Shown here piece by piece: positions 8,135 to 15,720 of a stretch of 64,000 bases of DNA (position 1 is the stretch's first letter; the number at the start of each line of letters is the position of its first letter). The notes under the pieces were generated by a model. That model was not told the DNA's origin, ran no database searches, and saw only the letters and a list, made by a program, of their open reading frames with translations. Source of the stretch: Bradyrhizobium archetypum (lineage in GTDB: Bacteria > Pseudomonadota > Alphaproteobacteria > Rhizobiales > Xanthobacteraceae); the NCBI RefSeq assembly GCF_013114835.1, contig NZ_JAAVLW010000005.1, positions 186,001 through 250,000 on the forward strand, read 5' to 3'. The translations under genes and the position numbers were made by a program.

Positions 8135-8587
8135 ATGCGCTATCTCCACACCATGCTGCGCGTCCGCAATCTCGACACCGCGATGAAGTTTTACCGGGAT
8201 GCGCTGGGGCTGAAGGAAGTACGCCGGGTCGACAACGACAAGGGCCGGTTCACGCTGGTATTCCTGTGCGCGCCGGAGGACGAAGGCCTGTTCAAGGCGG
8301 CTCCGCAGAACCGCGGCGCGCCGCTGGTCGAGCTCACCTACAATTGGGACGAGGAGAAATACGGCGAGGACCGCTATTTCGGCCACCTCGCCTACGAGGT
8401 CGACGATATCTACGCGACCTGCGATCGCCTGATGAAAGCCGGCATCACCATCAACCGACCGCCGCGCGACGGCAACATGGCCTTCGTCCGCTCGCCGGAC
8501 CTGCATTCGATCGAGCTGTTGCAGAAGGGCGAACCGAAGCCGCCGGCGGAGCCGTGGGCCTCGATGCCGAATACCGGCCACTGGTAG
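8135..8587 (+). CDS. gloA: Lactoylglutathione lyase (glyoxalase I)
   Basis: 150 aa, vicinal-oxygen-chelate fold of two beta-alpha-beta3 units. The four metal ligands are in place: His5 (MRYLHTML), Glu66 (LVELTYNWD), His84 (FGHLAYEVDD) and Glu127 (HSIELLQ). It converts the methylglyoxal-glutathione hemithioacetal to S-lactoylglutathione in the cytoplasm. A run GAACTCAAGAGGACAAC before the start supplies a ribosome binding site. Monocistronic; a GST gene lies 0.5 kb downstream on the same strand. Confidence 0.93.
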   Translation: MRYLHTMLRVRNLDTAMKFYRDALGLKEVRRVDNDKGRFTLVFLCAPEDEGLFKAAPQNRGAPLVELTYNWDEEKYGEDRYFGHLAYEVDDIYATCDRLMKAGITINRPPRDGNMAFVRSPDLHSIELLQKGEPKPPAEPWASMPNTGHW

Positions 8588-8861
8588 GCTGTACAATTTC
8601 TTCGTGCACATCCGTCGTCCGAACGATCGGCTGCTGGGGCAAATCTCGGGCAAACATGCAGCGAGAAGCCGGTGAATATTGTCATCGTGTGCCAACGGGT
8701 CGCGCGTTGCTATCGAGCAGGATGGCTACGCGCCGCTTCGGGTCGGATTGTCGCTCTCGAAAATTCCAAAACCATAAAACGTTCCGGTGCGAAGGCCGGT
8801 TTTTGCTCAGGAACTGGCCACGTCACGACGCGTTTCCTCATCAACGCATTTCGAGGAGGAA

Positions 8862-8945
8862 ATGATGGGACGAGGAATTCTGCTGTGGCTGCTGGGCGTG
8901 CCTATTCCGGTGATCATTCTCTTGTGGCTGTTCTTGGGCCACTGA
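8862..8945 (+). CDS. Membrane microprotein, 27 aa
   Basis: The frame reads MMGRGILLWLLGVPIPVIIL and ends LWLFLGH. It is one hydrophobic helix broken by two prolines. GAGGAGGAA immediately upstream is an almost perfect ribosome binding site, which is the main reason to call it. Two alternative ATGs are adjacent (8862, 8865). Function unknown; probably an inner-membrane peptide. Confidence 0.6.
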   Translation: MMGRGILLWLLGVPIPVIILLWLFLGH

Positions 8946-9102
8946 CGTAGCTGACAAAGGCCATTCGTCATGCAAGATGCCGGGCTCTGTCGCACCGCGG
9001 CGGAGCCTGATTTTTGTTGAGCCCGAACTCGCGTAAGGCCGCGCTTTTTCACCGATCTTCGGCTATTAACAGCCAACCGGAAAATCAGCGGGAGCAACGC
9101 GC

Positions 9103-9750
9103 GTGGCCGACAACAACAAACAACAACTCACCATCTGGGGCCGGGCCAATTCGGTCAATGTTCAAAAGGTGCTGTGGTGCCTCGCCGAACTCAACCTCGC
9201 CTATGAGCGCATCGACGCCGGCATGCAGTTCGGCAAGAACAACGAGGCCGCCTATCTGGCGATGAATCCGAACGGCCGTGTCCCGACGCTGGTCGAAGGC
9301 GACTACGTGCTCTGGGAATCCAATTCCGTGATGCGCTATCTGTGCATGGCCCACGGTGAGGGTTCGCCAATCTACCCCTCGCAACCGAAGGCGCGCGCCG
9401 GCGTCGACCGCTGGCTCGACTGGACGCTGTCGACGCTGCAGCCGGTCGACCGGCCGGTGTTCTGGGCGCTCGTGCGCACGCCAATCGAAAAACGCGACAT
9501 GGTCGCGATTCAGAAGGACGTCGACGCCGAGGCCGTGGTGTGGCGGATCGTCGAGGGTCAACTGGCGACGCGACGCTTCATCGAAGGCGACCAGTTCACC
9601 ATCGCCGATATTGCGCTCGGCGCCTTCGCGCGACGCTGGTTTGGCGTCGAAGGCGTAACCAAACCGAAACTGCCGAACCTCGAACGCTGGTTTTCGCAAT
9701 TTGCGGCCCGCCCGGGTTTCGTGCGGTTCGTGGCGCCACCGATGTCGTAA
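9103..9750 (+). CDS. Glutathione S-transferase family protein
   Basis: 215 aa, complete. Residues 8-85 are the thioredoxin-like G-site domain: TIWGRANSVNVQKVLWCLAE with the presumed catalytic Ser17 region, the cis-Pro segment GRVPTLVEGD and the glutathione-contacting ESNSVMRYL. Residues 95-210 form the all-helical domain with FIEGDQFTIADIALGAF, the conserved N-capping motif of GSTs. It conjugates or reduces electrophiles with glutathione; the substrate cannot be inferred. Monocistronic, ending just before the convergent gene at 9752. Confidence 0.92.
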   Translation: MADNNKQQLTIWGRANSVNVQKVLWCLAELNLAYERIDAGMQFGKNNEAAYLAMNPNGRVPTLVEGDYVLWESNSVMRYLCMAHGEGSPIYPSQPKARAGVDRWLDWTLSTLQPVDRPVFWALVRTPIEKRDMVAIQKDVDAEAVVWRIVEGQLATRRFIEGDQFTIADIALGAFARRWFGVEGVTKPKLPNLERWFSQFAARPGFVRFVAPPMS

Positions 9751-9751
9751 G

Positions 9752-10003
9752 TCAGCGCGAGCCGCTCGACACCCCGACGCCCACGCTCACCGCGCCGCCG
9801 ATCTTCATGCAGGTGCTGGTGCCTTCGATCCTGACGAAGCCCGCGCCGTACTCCGCGCAGGCGTTGGCCGAGCTCGGGCGCTTCAGCGGAAGCGATTTAG
9901 CCGAAGTCTCGGCCTTGTAGCGCTTCTGAGCAGAGGGCTGCTCGGCGAGCGCGGCAGCCGAAGGCAGCATGACGGCGATCATGATCAGGAGGGATTTTCG
10001 CAT
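9752..10003 (-). CDS. Short secreted protein with a porin-like N-terminal signature
   Basis: 83 aa. A signal peptide covers residues 1-20 (MRKSLLIMIAVMLPSAAALA). After a basic linker comes ACAEYGAGFVRIEGTSTCMK followed by IGGAVSVGVGV. This resembles the disulfide-bounded start of Rhizobiales Omp2-type porins (C..YGAGF..I.GT.TC.KIGG), but the protein ends where the barrel would begin. It is not obviously truncated: the stop is clean and the signal peptide intact. It may be a stand-alone periplasmic or outer-membrane peptide, or the remnant of a porin. Convergent with the GST gene, two bases apart. Confidence 0.7.
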   Translation of the reverse strand: MRKSLLIMIAVMLPSAAALAEQPSAQKRYKAETSAKSLPLKRPSSANACAEYGAGFVRIEGTSTCMKIGGAVSVGVGVSSGSR

Positions 10004-10039
10004 CCCGCCTTTTATCGTCCTTGGCCGATCCGTGCCAGA

Positions 10040-10300
10040 TCAGCGAACGAACTTGACGCCCACTGATTTGCCGCGGCGCCAGACCACTTCGCAGCGCCGC
10101 CCAGTCCTGGCGTCGCGCGAAAACGCCAGCCGCAACTTCGCCGGCAGCGTATTGGGATCGTCGATCGTGACTTTTGCCCCCGTTTCGGACAAGTTCTGCA
10201 CCACGCATTGGCGGGCGGCAAAACCGCCTTCGAGCGTGATCCACCCGGGCTGGCTCAATGATTTGCGCGTCTCGCGCTTCTTGCTCGACAATAAAGTCAT
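10040..10300 (-). CDS. PilZ domain protein
   Basis: 86 aa from 10300 (MTLLSSKKRETRKSLSQPGW); in-frame codons further upstream look non-coding. It is a single PilZ beta-barrel. The second c-di-GMP motif is intact (NLSETG in VVQNLSETGAKV), but the RxxxR arm reads KKRETRK, so only a shifted or degenerate version is present. The C-terminal WRRGKSVGVKFVR matches the usual ending of short alphaproteobacterial PilZ proteins. It may bind c-di-GMP weakly or not at all. Monocistronic. Confidence 0.85.
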   Translation of the reverse strand: MTLLSSKKRETRKSLSQPGWITLEGGFAARQCVVQNLSETGAKVTIDDPNTLPAKLRLAFSRDARTGRRCEVVWRRGKSVGVKFVR

Positions 10301-10547
10301 GTTGAAAATTTCCCCGGGCGCAGCCCTACACCATGCGGATTTAGAATCCGTTGCATGGACGGCGGCACGTCTTGCCGGCGAGGTGCCGGCCGGGGCGCAA
10401 ATGACTCGCAAAAACCGCAGTGCGAGCGGCTTGCCCACCCGGCCAAACGCCACTATACGTTCGCCCGTCGTCGCCGCCACGAACCATGGACGGCTGACGT
10501 CCAACACGGCCATCAAGCGCACAACGCATTGATTTTTCGGCTGTTTT

Positions 10548-10622
10548 GCTCCCTTCGTCTATCGGTTAGGACGCCACCCTTTCACGGTGGAGAGAGCGGT
10601 TCGATTCCGCTAGGGAGCGCCA
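10548..10622 (+). tRNA. tRNA-Glu (anticodon TTC)
   Basis: Acceptor stem GCTCCCT/AGGGAGC, discriminator G, encoded CCA. The anticodon arm is CCACC-CTTTCAC-GGTGG, giving TTC (Glu). The D arm has GGTTAGGAC and the T arm GGTTCGATTCC. Length 75 nt with CCA. Its last 13 bases recur at 11705-11717. Confidence 0.95.
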
Positions 10623-11227
10623 TGGCGCAAAACGCGAAAAATTTACCGAGCAAATCTGGTAACTTACAAGTCAGACCGATTTGGTGTTGCACAGTTTGTT
10701 GCACACCTCTGCAGGGATAGCTGTTCACGGGCCGTTCCCGCTGCTGGAGCCCGCGAAATAACCGACGCGACCCAGAAATTGCGTTCGGCGCGATGCGCGA
10801 GAGCGGCACACGCGGCATCCTGGTGTGCTGCAACGCCTGCGGCCACGTCGCCACGCAGCGCGTCGACGCATGGCGCCATCGACTGCTCCGCCGCCCTAAC
10901 CTTATCATCGCGGCATCACGGTAGATCGATCCCACAACTCAATAGGCGCTATTTACGCCGATTGACGAGATCTTTCGCAGCCTGCACACTAAGTCACGAT
11001 CGTACCCCAAGATTGGATGCACTTGCGATACGCATCAACCTTAATAGATCAATCCCGGCTACATACTCTCCTTTTTTCCAACATTTGCTCGAAAGCCACA
11101 TATCCTGCTTTGCCATCGCTAGTGCAGCGGCCGATCCAGCACATCAACTCCAAAACTGTCTACGTTCCCGCGGTCGAACTCCAGACAACGTAAGAGCCGC
11201 TGGTGGCGCTATTTTCTGGAGCCTTCC
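10623..11227. other. Non-coding stretch inside the putative tRNA-Glu insertion
   Basis: No well-supported gene. A 43-codon frame at 10793-10924 (listed separately) is the only protein-like piece. The remainder has stops in all frames and looks degraded. Confidence 0.4.
10793..10924 (+). CDS. Possible small Cys-containing protein fragment, 43 aa
   Basis: The frame reads MRESGTRGILVCCNACGHVA, then TQRVDAWRHRLLRR. The opening RGILV followed by closely spaced cysteines recalls small Bradyrhizobium proteins with a zinc-ribbon-like fold, but only the beginning would be present. No clear ribosome binding site. More likely a remnant than a working gene. Confidence 0.25.
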   Translation: MRESGTRGILVCCNACGHVATQRVDAWRHRLLRRPNLIIAASR

Positions 11228-11654
11228 ATGCATAACCGGTTCATCACGCTAGATGCGCTTCGCGGCGTTGCCGCCATCGACGTGATGCTGTTTCGTTCGA
11301 ACCTTCGGGAACGCTGTTCCTGATCGTTGACGTAATTTTCTGTGCTATAATATTCTTTGCTGCCGGCAATGATCCTGGAATGCCAAAACGGTTGCTCGCT
11401 GTTCTCAGTGGCTCGGGGAAATTTCCTACCCGCTATATGCGGTACATCGACCCCTGTTCTACTTTTGCTCGGTGGTGATCGTCAGGCTGACCTCCGGCAT
11501 GTTTGCTTACAATGTGGCTGCGTTTGTTGCGTCTGCCTTCATTGTTATAGCTGCCGATGCTGTGCTTCGCTTCTATGATCAGCCGGTACGAGGCGCCTTG
11601 CATCGGCTGACGAAAAACAGAATGTCGTTATCGTCGCGACCGCAAATTATCTGA
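11228..11654 (+). pseudogene. Acyltransferase 3 (OafA/YrhL-type), internally deleted and frameshifted
   Basis: The N-terminal piece is MHNRFITLDALRGVAAIDVM, the typical opening of membrane acyltransferases, and it stops after 31 codons. A second piece in another frame (TLFLIVDVIFCAIIFFAAG) and a third (WLGEISYPLYAVHRPLFYF, then LRFYDQPVRGALHRL to a stop at 11654) match the last helices of the family. An intact gene is about 1.1 kb; most of the middle is missing and at least two frame changes separate the pieces. It therefore cannot make a functional O-acyltransferase. It lies inside the putative tRNA-Glu insertion. Confidence 0.75.
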
Positions 11655-11851
11655 GTCCATGGGTGGGGATGAATTCGCGTATCCCGAGGCCTACTACCGC
11701 CTCCCTAGGGAGCGCCACCACGTTGCAACCACTTTCAAAGCCCAAGGCGACCATTTTCAGGGCTCAAGACAACCATTTTCCCGGTTCAGGTTCCCATCGT
11801 TAACCCATCCTGCAAACGGATGACGTGCGTAAGTAAGAGCGAGGACAGGGA

Positions 11852-11944
11852 ATGGACGTAGCTGCTATTACAATCACAGCTTGCATCGGGATTTACGTCG
11901 CACTCCGCTTTACGTTGCAGTACTACTTCCCGCCGGATAACTGA
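11852..11944 (+). CDS. Membrane microprotein, 30 aa
   Basis: The frame reads MDVAAITITACIGIYVALRF and ends TLQYYFPPDN. One hydrophobic helix with an aromatic, proline-containing C-terminus. AGCGAGGACAGGGA directly upstream is a good ribosome binding site. I recall closely similar 30-residue peptides in other Bradyrhizobium genomes, without known function. Confidence 0.55.
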   Translation: MDVAAITITACIGIYVALRFTLQYYFPPDN

Positions 11945-12008
11945 TTGACCGAGAGGGCGACGAGCGTTGCCGGACGCTTTCCGATCGCCTGAATATGAGT
12001 TGCTTTCG

Positions 12009-12042
12009 TCATGGCCGGGCCTGCCCCGGCCATCCACGTCTT
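12009..12042. repeat. Palindromic dispersed repeat (REP-like)
   Basis: ATGGCCGGG-CCTG-CCCCGGCCAT forms a near-perfect hairpin followed by CCACGTC. This wording is familiar from intergenic repeats in Bradyrhizobium (recollection). It could act as a transcription or mRNA-stability element; no T-run follows, so it is not a classical terminator. Confidence 0.6.
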
Positions 12043-12250
12043 TGAGGTCGCTCAAAGAATGTGAAGGTGCAGCGATCGCCGCGGTCATGATGAACCCAAT
12101 TGAACGGCGCCGCTCTATTGGCTGCTTTTCCGGTCGGATGACTCCGCAAGCGGACATCACGGCTGGCGCATCGACGCGCTCGCCATCGTCGCATTGCCTT
12201 TCCGTTATGGCACTATCACCAGCGTGATATAACGCGTCTTGGTGACGTGA

Positions 12251-12299
12251 CAGGAACTTTGTTCTACTGCAAGAACGGGTTTCAGGAACTTTGTTCTAC
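12251..12299 (+). promoter_or_regulatory. Tandem 17-bp direct repeat upstream of the amidase gene
   Basis: CAGGAACTTTGTTCTAC occurs at 12251-12267 and exactly again at 12283-12299, 32 bases (about three helical turns) apart. Each copy contains the inverted repeat GAAC-TTT-GTTC. Three-turn spacing of two identical dyads just 36 bases before the start at 12335 suggests a transcription-factor operator on one DNA face. The factor is unknown. Confidence 0.5.
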
Positions 12300-12334
12300 C
12301 CCGGAGAACTACGGACAGCAGGTGCGCGAAATCC

Positions 12335-13567
12335 ATGGCTGACAATGTCTCGCGCGTCGATGGCACGCGTGTTCTTGCTGATCTTCACGCACTGCGTGCA
12401 ATCGGCACGTATAAGTCCGGGGTCCACAAGCCGACTTTCTCGGAGCCACATCTGCGCTCGCTCGAATGGCTGGTGCAGCGGCTTCCCGAGGCCGGACTTG
12501 CGGGTGACATCGACGGCATCGGCAATGTCCTCGGCGCCAGCACGAAACCCGGGCCGAAGTTGTTGGCGGGTTCGCATCTGGAAAGCCAGAACCACGCCGG
12601 CTGGCTCGATGGACCACTTGGCGTGGTCTATGCGCTCGAAGCCGCCCGCGTCATCAATCCCGATCCGAAGATCGATGGCGCCGTCGAGGTGGCGGCGTGG
12701 TGCGACGAGGAAGGACATTTCGGCCACTTCCTGGGCAGCCGTTCCTATGTCGGCGCAGTCGCCGAAGCGGATATCGATTCCGCGCGCGATCGCAACGACG
12801 GTCGGACCATGCGGGAGGCGCTCGCCAGCGCGGGCCTTGCTGACCGCCCGCGCGTGCAAGCCGAACGCGGGCGGCACATTGGTTATCTCGAAGCCCATAT
12901 CGAACAAGGCGAGACGCTGGAAAGCAGCGGCCTCAAAATCGGCATCGTCACGTCCATCGTCGGGATCTGGCAATACCGCATCACCTTCACGGGTGAGCAA
13001 AACCACGCCGGCACCACGCGGATGGCCATTCGCAGGGACGCAGGCCTCGCGCTCGCCAGGTTCTGCGTCGCCATCGACGACCGCTTCCCCGCTTCCTGTG
13101 GACCGCGCACGGTGTGGACCACGGGCCGCATCACCCTCGAGCCGGGCGCGCCGAGCATCATCCCGGGTGCTGCGGAAATGCTATTCCAGATTCGCGACGA
13201 CGACCCGGCCGTGATCGCGAGGCTGGAGGATCTCCTCCGCGCCATGGCCGCTGAGGTCGACAAACAGGGCCGCTGCAGTGTCGCGGTGGAGCGCATCCGC
13301 ACCGGCGCGCCGGCCCGGATGGATGCCTCGTTCCAGCAGGCCATCGAAGCTGCCAGCGCAGCCTTTGCCGGCGGCAAATCACTGCGCATGCCAAGCGGCG
13401 CCGGCCACGACGCCCAGATACTCGCCACTATCATGCCGGCGGGCATGCTGTTCGTGCCCTCGATTGGCGGCATCTCTCACCACTGGACCGAGAACACCGC
13501 TGACGCCGACATCGTCACCGGCGCCGAAGTTTTTGTTGACGCGTGCCGGCGGCTGCTGGTGCGATGA
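12335..13567 (+). CDS. Hydantoinase/carbamoylase-family amidase (M20 peptidase fold)
   Basis: 410 aa, a full-length match to the N-carbamoyl-L-amino acid hydrolase / allantoate amidohydrolase group. Metal-site segments run in the expected order: AGSHLESQNHAGWLDGPLGV, WCDEEGHFGHFLGS, the HIEQG signature, then GEQNHAGTTRM in the dimerisation part, and SGAGHDAQ and FVPSIGGISHHWTENT at the C-terminus. The usual HLD of the first motif is HLE here. It hydrolyses a C-N amide bond in carbamoyl or ureido compounds using two metal ions. Substrate uncertain; no hydantoinase or transporter is adjacent. Possible operator repeats lie upstream. Confidence 0.88.
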   Translation: MADNVSRVDGTRVLADLHALRAIGTYKSGVHKPTFSEPHLRSLEWLVQRLPEAGLAGDIDGIGNVLGASTKPGPKLLAGSHLESQNHAGWLDGPLGVVYALEAARVINPDPKIDGAVEVAAWCDEEGHFGHFLGSRSYVGAVAEADIDSARDRNDGRTMREALASAGLADRPRVQAERGRHIGYLEAHIEQGETLESSGLKIGIVTSIVGIWQYRITFTGEQNHAGTTRMAIRRDAGLALARFCVAIDDRFPASCGPRTVWTTGRITLEPGAPSIIPGAAEMLFQIRDDDPAVIARLEDLLRAMAAEVDKQGRCSVAVERIRTGAPARMDASFQQAIEAASAAFAGGKSLRMPSGAGHDAQILATIMPAGMLFVPSIGGISHHWTENTADADIVTGAEVFVDACRRLLVR

Positions 13568-13840
13568 GCCGGGACAGCGCGGAACCGCAGGCGACGTTGC
13601 CGGCCGTGCCGGCTTCGCGCGGGGCAGGACCGCTGGCAAGCTCGGCAGACGGATCGGCCATCTGAAGCGGGTGGCGAGCGCGTAGAGGTAGGCGGCTGCG
13701 GCCGTTGACCGGCGCTGCCGCGGCGCTCAGGCGAGAAACCGGAACTTCAAACCTGCTTGGTGACAAGGAGTCGCGTTCGACTTCCTTGCAAACGGCTGAG
13801 TTTGCGGCCATTTACGCTCGCATAAGGTAAAGTTCACCAG

Positions 13841-14884
13841 ATGTTGTTGCTTCAGGCCCTTCCTACATCGATCGGCGTTGCCGCGATCGCGCCGGCGTTG
13901 CTGGTGCTATGGCTCGTCATTGCTGCCGACGAGCGCCCCGGCCCGCCCGGGCGGGTATGGCTGGCTTTCATCCTCGGTGCCGCCAGCATTTCGCTGTTGG
14001 GCATTGCGCGCGCCCCGTTTGCGGCGATCCTCGCGGTGCCTGGAAATCCTTGGATGACGCAAGCCCTGCGTTCGATCTTCGGGGTCGCCGCCCCCGAAGA
14101 GATCGTGAAGGTCCTCGTGATCATTGCTGTGTCGGTGCCGGTGCGGCGGCGCACATTCTCGGACCCGATGGACACGGTGGTCTACGGCGCGGCCGCTGGC
14201 CTCGGCTTCGCGGCTTACGAAAATCTTGCCTATCTCGTGCAGCATTCCGACATGTGGCGATCGCTGGCCGCCTTGCGCAGCGTGCTGACGGTACCCTTCC
14301 ATGGTGCGCTCGGCATCATCGCGGGCGCCTATATCGCGATCGCGCGCGCCGGCACCGCGCTGGGTGCGCATCGGCATCATCGCGATTGGGCGCGGATATC
14401 GAGCTGGGCGCTGGCGCTGTTTGCGCCCGTCGCGCTGCATGCCGCATTCGATTTTCCGCTACTGACATTACAGAAACATCCTGATCTCGGCCCCACCGTG
14501 CGAACGTTGCTGGGGGCGACGAGCCTGCTGATCGGCTTCAGCTCGATCGGATTTGCCATACGGTTGGTGCGGCGAGTCGGCCGCCACCATGCGCCACGGA
14601 CCGAGTTGGCGCGCGAGCGGCTCAGCCAGTTACGGCGAATGTGGGCCCTGCTCCTCGTGGGCAGCGGGGCCGGCTTCGCGGGCGCAGCTTTCGTGCTGAC
14701 CTCGCTCCATCACTGGTTAGTCAATCCCGATCGCAACGCCTCGCTGCTTCTGATTCCGCTTGGCATGACCTCCATTCTGGTGGGATTGGCGTTGTTGCTG
14801 GCAACGTCGGCGGTTTATGTGTTCGGCCGCAACCGCATCAGGACCTCCTCGGAGGGATTTTCGTCGGCGCCCGAGCCGGGCTGA
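13841..14884 (+). CDS. PrsW-family intramembrane metalloprotease
   Basis: 347 aa with eight or more hydrophobic helices. PrsW motifs: APEEIVK (Glu86-Glu87...Lys90), AAAGLGFAAYENLAYL near residue 117-132, VPFHGALG (His154) and ALHAAFDF. These supply the glutamate and histidine metal ligands inside the membrane. In Bacillus, PrsW starts degradation of an anti-sigma factor; here no sigma or anti-sigma gene is adjacent, so the substrate is unknown. AAGGTAAAG precedes the start. The next gene (HdeD-like) begins 118 bases later on the same strand. Confidence 0.87.
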   Translation: MLLLQALPTSIGVAAIAPALLVLWLVIAADERPGPPGRVWLAFILGAASISLLGIARAPFAAILAVPGNPWMTQALRSIFGVAAPEEIVKVLVIIAVSVPVRRRTFSDPMDTVVYGAAAGLGFAAYENLAYLVQHSDMWRSLAALRSVLTVPFHGALGIIAGAYIAIARAGTALGAHRHHRDWARISSWALALFAPVALHAAFDFPLLTLQKHPDLGPTVRTLLGATSLLIGFSSIGFAIRLVRRVGRHHAPRTELARERLSQLRRMWALLLVGSGAGFAGAAFVLTSLHHWLVNPDRNASLLLIPLGMTSILVGLALLLATSAVYVFGRNRIRTSSEGFSSAPEPG

Positions 14885-15002
14885 ATGTCATGCTGCCTTC
14901 GTTGATCTCGCTCAAAAAAGGCCGCAGAACAAGTTTTACCCGCAGGCGGCGCACGGGCTATATTGGACCTCTGATCGGCGCGGCAGGCATCGGGAGTTTC
15001 CC

Positions 15003-15587
15003 ATGACCCCTCCCCAGGATATTCCCCCGGATATCGGCAAACTGCAGGCCGAAATGAACGCCGCGGTGAAGGCGCACTGGAAGGCTTTCCTGTTCGAAGG
15101 CATCGTGCTCGCCCTGCTCGGCCTGGCAGCGATGATCGTGCCGCCGCTGGCAAGCTTCGCCGTCACCATCTTCCTCGGCTGGATGTTCCTGATCAGCGGC
15201 ATTGCCGGGCTGTTCGTTACCTACTGGGCGCGGCAGATGCCGGGCTTCTGGTGGTCGCTGTTTTCGGCGGCACTCGCCATTCTCGCCGGCGGGATTTTGC
15301 TGGCGCGGCCGGTCCAGGGCATCCTCACGCTCACGATCGTGATCGGCGCTTATTTTCTCGCCGAAGGCGTCGTCACCATCATGTACGCGCTGGAGCACCG
15401 CCGCGAATTGTCGGAACGCTGGTCCTGGCTGCTGCTGTCGGGCGTGTTGGATCTGTTGATTGCGTTCATCATCGTCGCCGGGCTGCCGGGCTCGGCGGAA
15501 TGGGCGATCGGCCTCCTGGTCGGGATCAACCTCGTGCTCGGCGGCGCGTCGCTGGTCGGCATGGCGCTGGCCGCGCGCAAACCCTGA
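15003..15587 (+). CDS. HdeD-like DUF308 membrane protein
   Basis: 194 aa from 15003 (MTPPQDIPPDIGKLQAEMNA); codons upstream in frame belong to non-coding DNA, and GGGAG precedes this ATG. Six hydrophobic helices arranged as three DUF308 repeats: GIVLALLGLAAMIVPPLASF, FSAALAILAGGILLARPVQG and LLLSGVLDLLIAFIIVAGLP. The namesake E. coli HdeD takes part in acid resistance at high density; that role is only inferred here. Possibly co-transcribed with the PrsW gene. Confidence 0.87.
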   Translation: MTPPQDIPPDIGKLQAEMNAAVKAHWKAFLFEGIVLALLGLAAMIVPPLASFAVTIFLGWMFLISGIAGLFVTYWARQMPGFWWSLFSAALAILAGGILLARPVQGILTLTIVIGAYFLAEGVVTIMYALEHRRELSERWSWLLLSGVLDLLIAFIIVAGLPGSAEWAIGLLVGINLVLGGASLVGMALAARKP

Positions 15588-15603
15588 TGCTGCCGATTAT
15601 CAG

Positions 15604-15631
15604 ATGACAAGCCTGGACAGGTGCGCTATAG
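15604..15631 (+). promoter_or_regulatory. Candidate promoter for the aro leader transcript
   Basis: ATGACA (15604-15609) and CTATAG (15626-15631) resemble alphaproteobacterial -35 and -10 elements, separated by 16 bases. Transcription would begin about 15638-15640, at or next to the ATG of the leader peptide, which has no Shine-Dalgarno site. A leaderless start is known for trpL in Rhizobiales. Assigned by eye only. Confidence 0.35.
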
Positions 15632-15639
15632 AGCCGGCC

Positions 15640-15720
15640 ATGACCATGATCACCGCCAGCAACTTTTGGTATTTTAGCTACGACAGCTCGCTGGCGGTGG
15701 GAGGATCGCGCTCAATCTGA
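15640..15720 (+). CDS. Aromatic leader peptide of the DAHP synthase attenuator, 26 aa
   Basis: The frame reads MTMITASNFWYFSYDSSLAV, then GGSRSI and stop. Residues 9-14 are Phe-Trp-Tyr-Phe-Ser-Tyr, five aromatic codons in six (15664-15681), covering all three end products of the pathway controlled by the gene downstream. No Shine-Dalgarno sequence precedes either ATG (15640, 15646). The peptide itself is probably a by-product; ribosome position on these codons is the signal. See the attenuator entry for the RNA pairing. Confidence 0.8.
   Translation: MTMITASNFWYFSYDSSLAVGGSRSI

Larger units (their letters stand above)
10610..11717. mobile_element. Possible remnant of an element integrated at tRNA-Glu
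   Basis: The sequence CTAGGGAGCGCCA occurs at the 3' end of tRNA-Glu (10610-10622) and again, in the same direction, at 11705-11717. This is the pattern left when a tyrosine-recombinase element inserts into a tRNA 3' end. The interval holds no integrase, is AT-richer than its surroundings in places (about 10930-11650), and contains a decayed acyltransferase gene. The repeat is short (13 bp), so this is an inference, not proof. Confidence 0.45.
11945..12334. other. Intergenic stretch with a palindromic repeat and a tandem repeat
   Basis: No supported gene. It holds a palindromic repeat at 12009-12042 and two copies of a 17-base direct repeat at 12251-12299 (both listed separately), which lead into the amidase gene at 12335. 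Confidence 0.45.

Noticed and set aside
8135..9750. A methylglyoxal/glutathione detoxification operon (gloA with GST)
   Set aside because: Same strand, but 0.5 kb apart with a separate microprotein gene and no shared signals; treated as independent genes.
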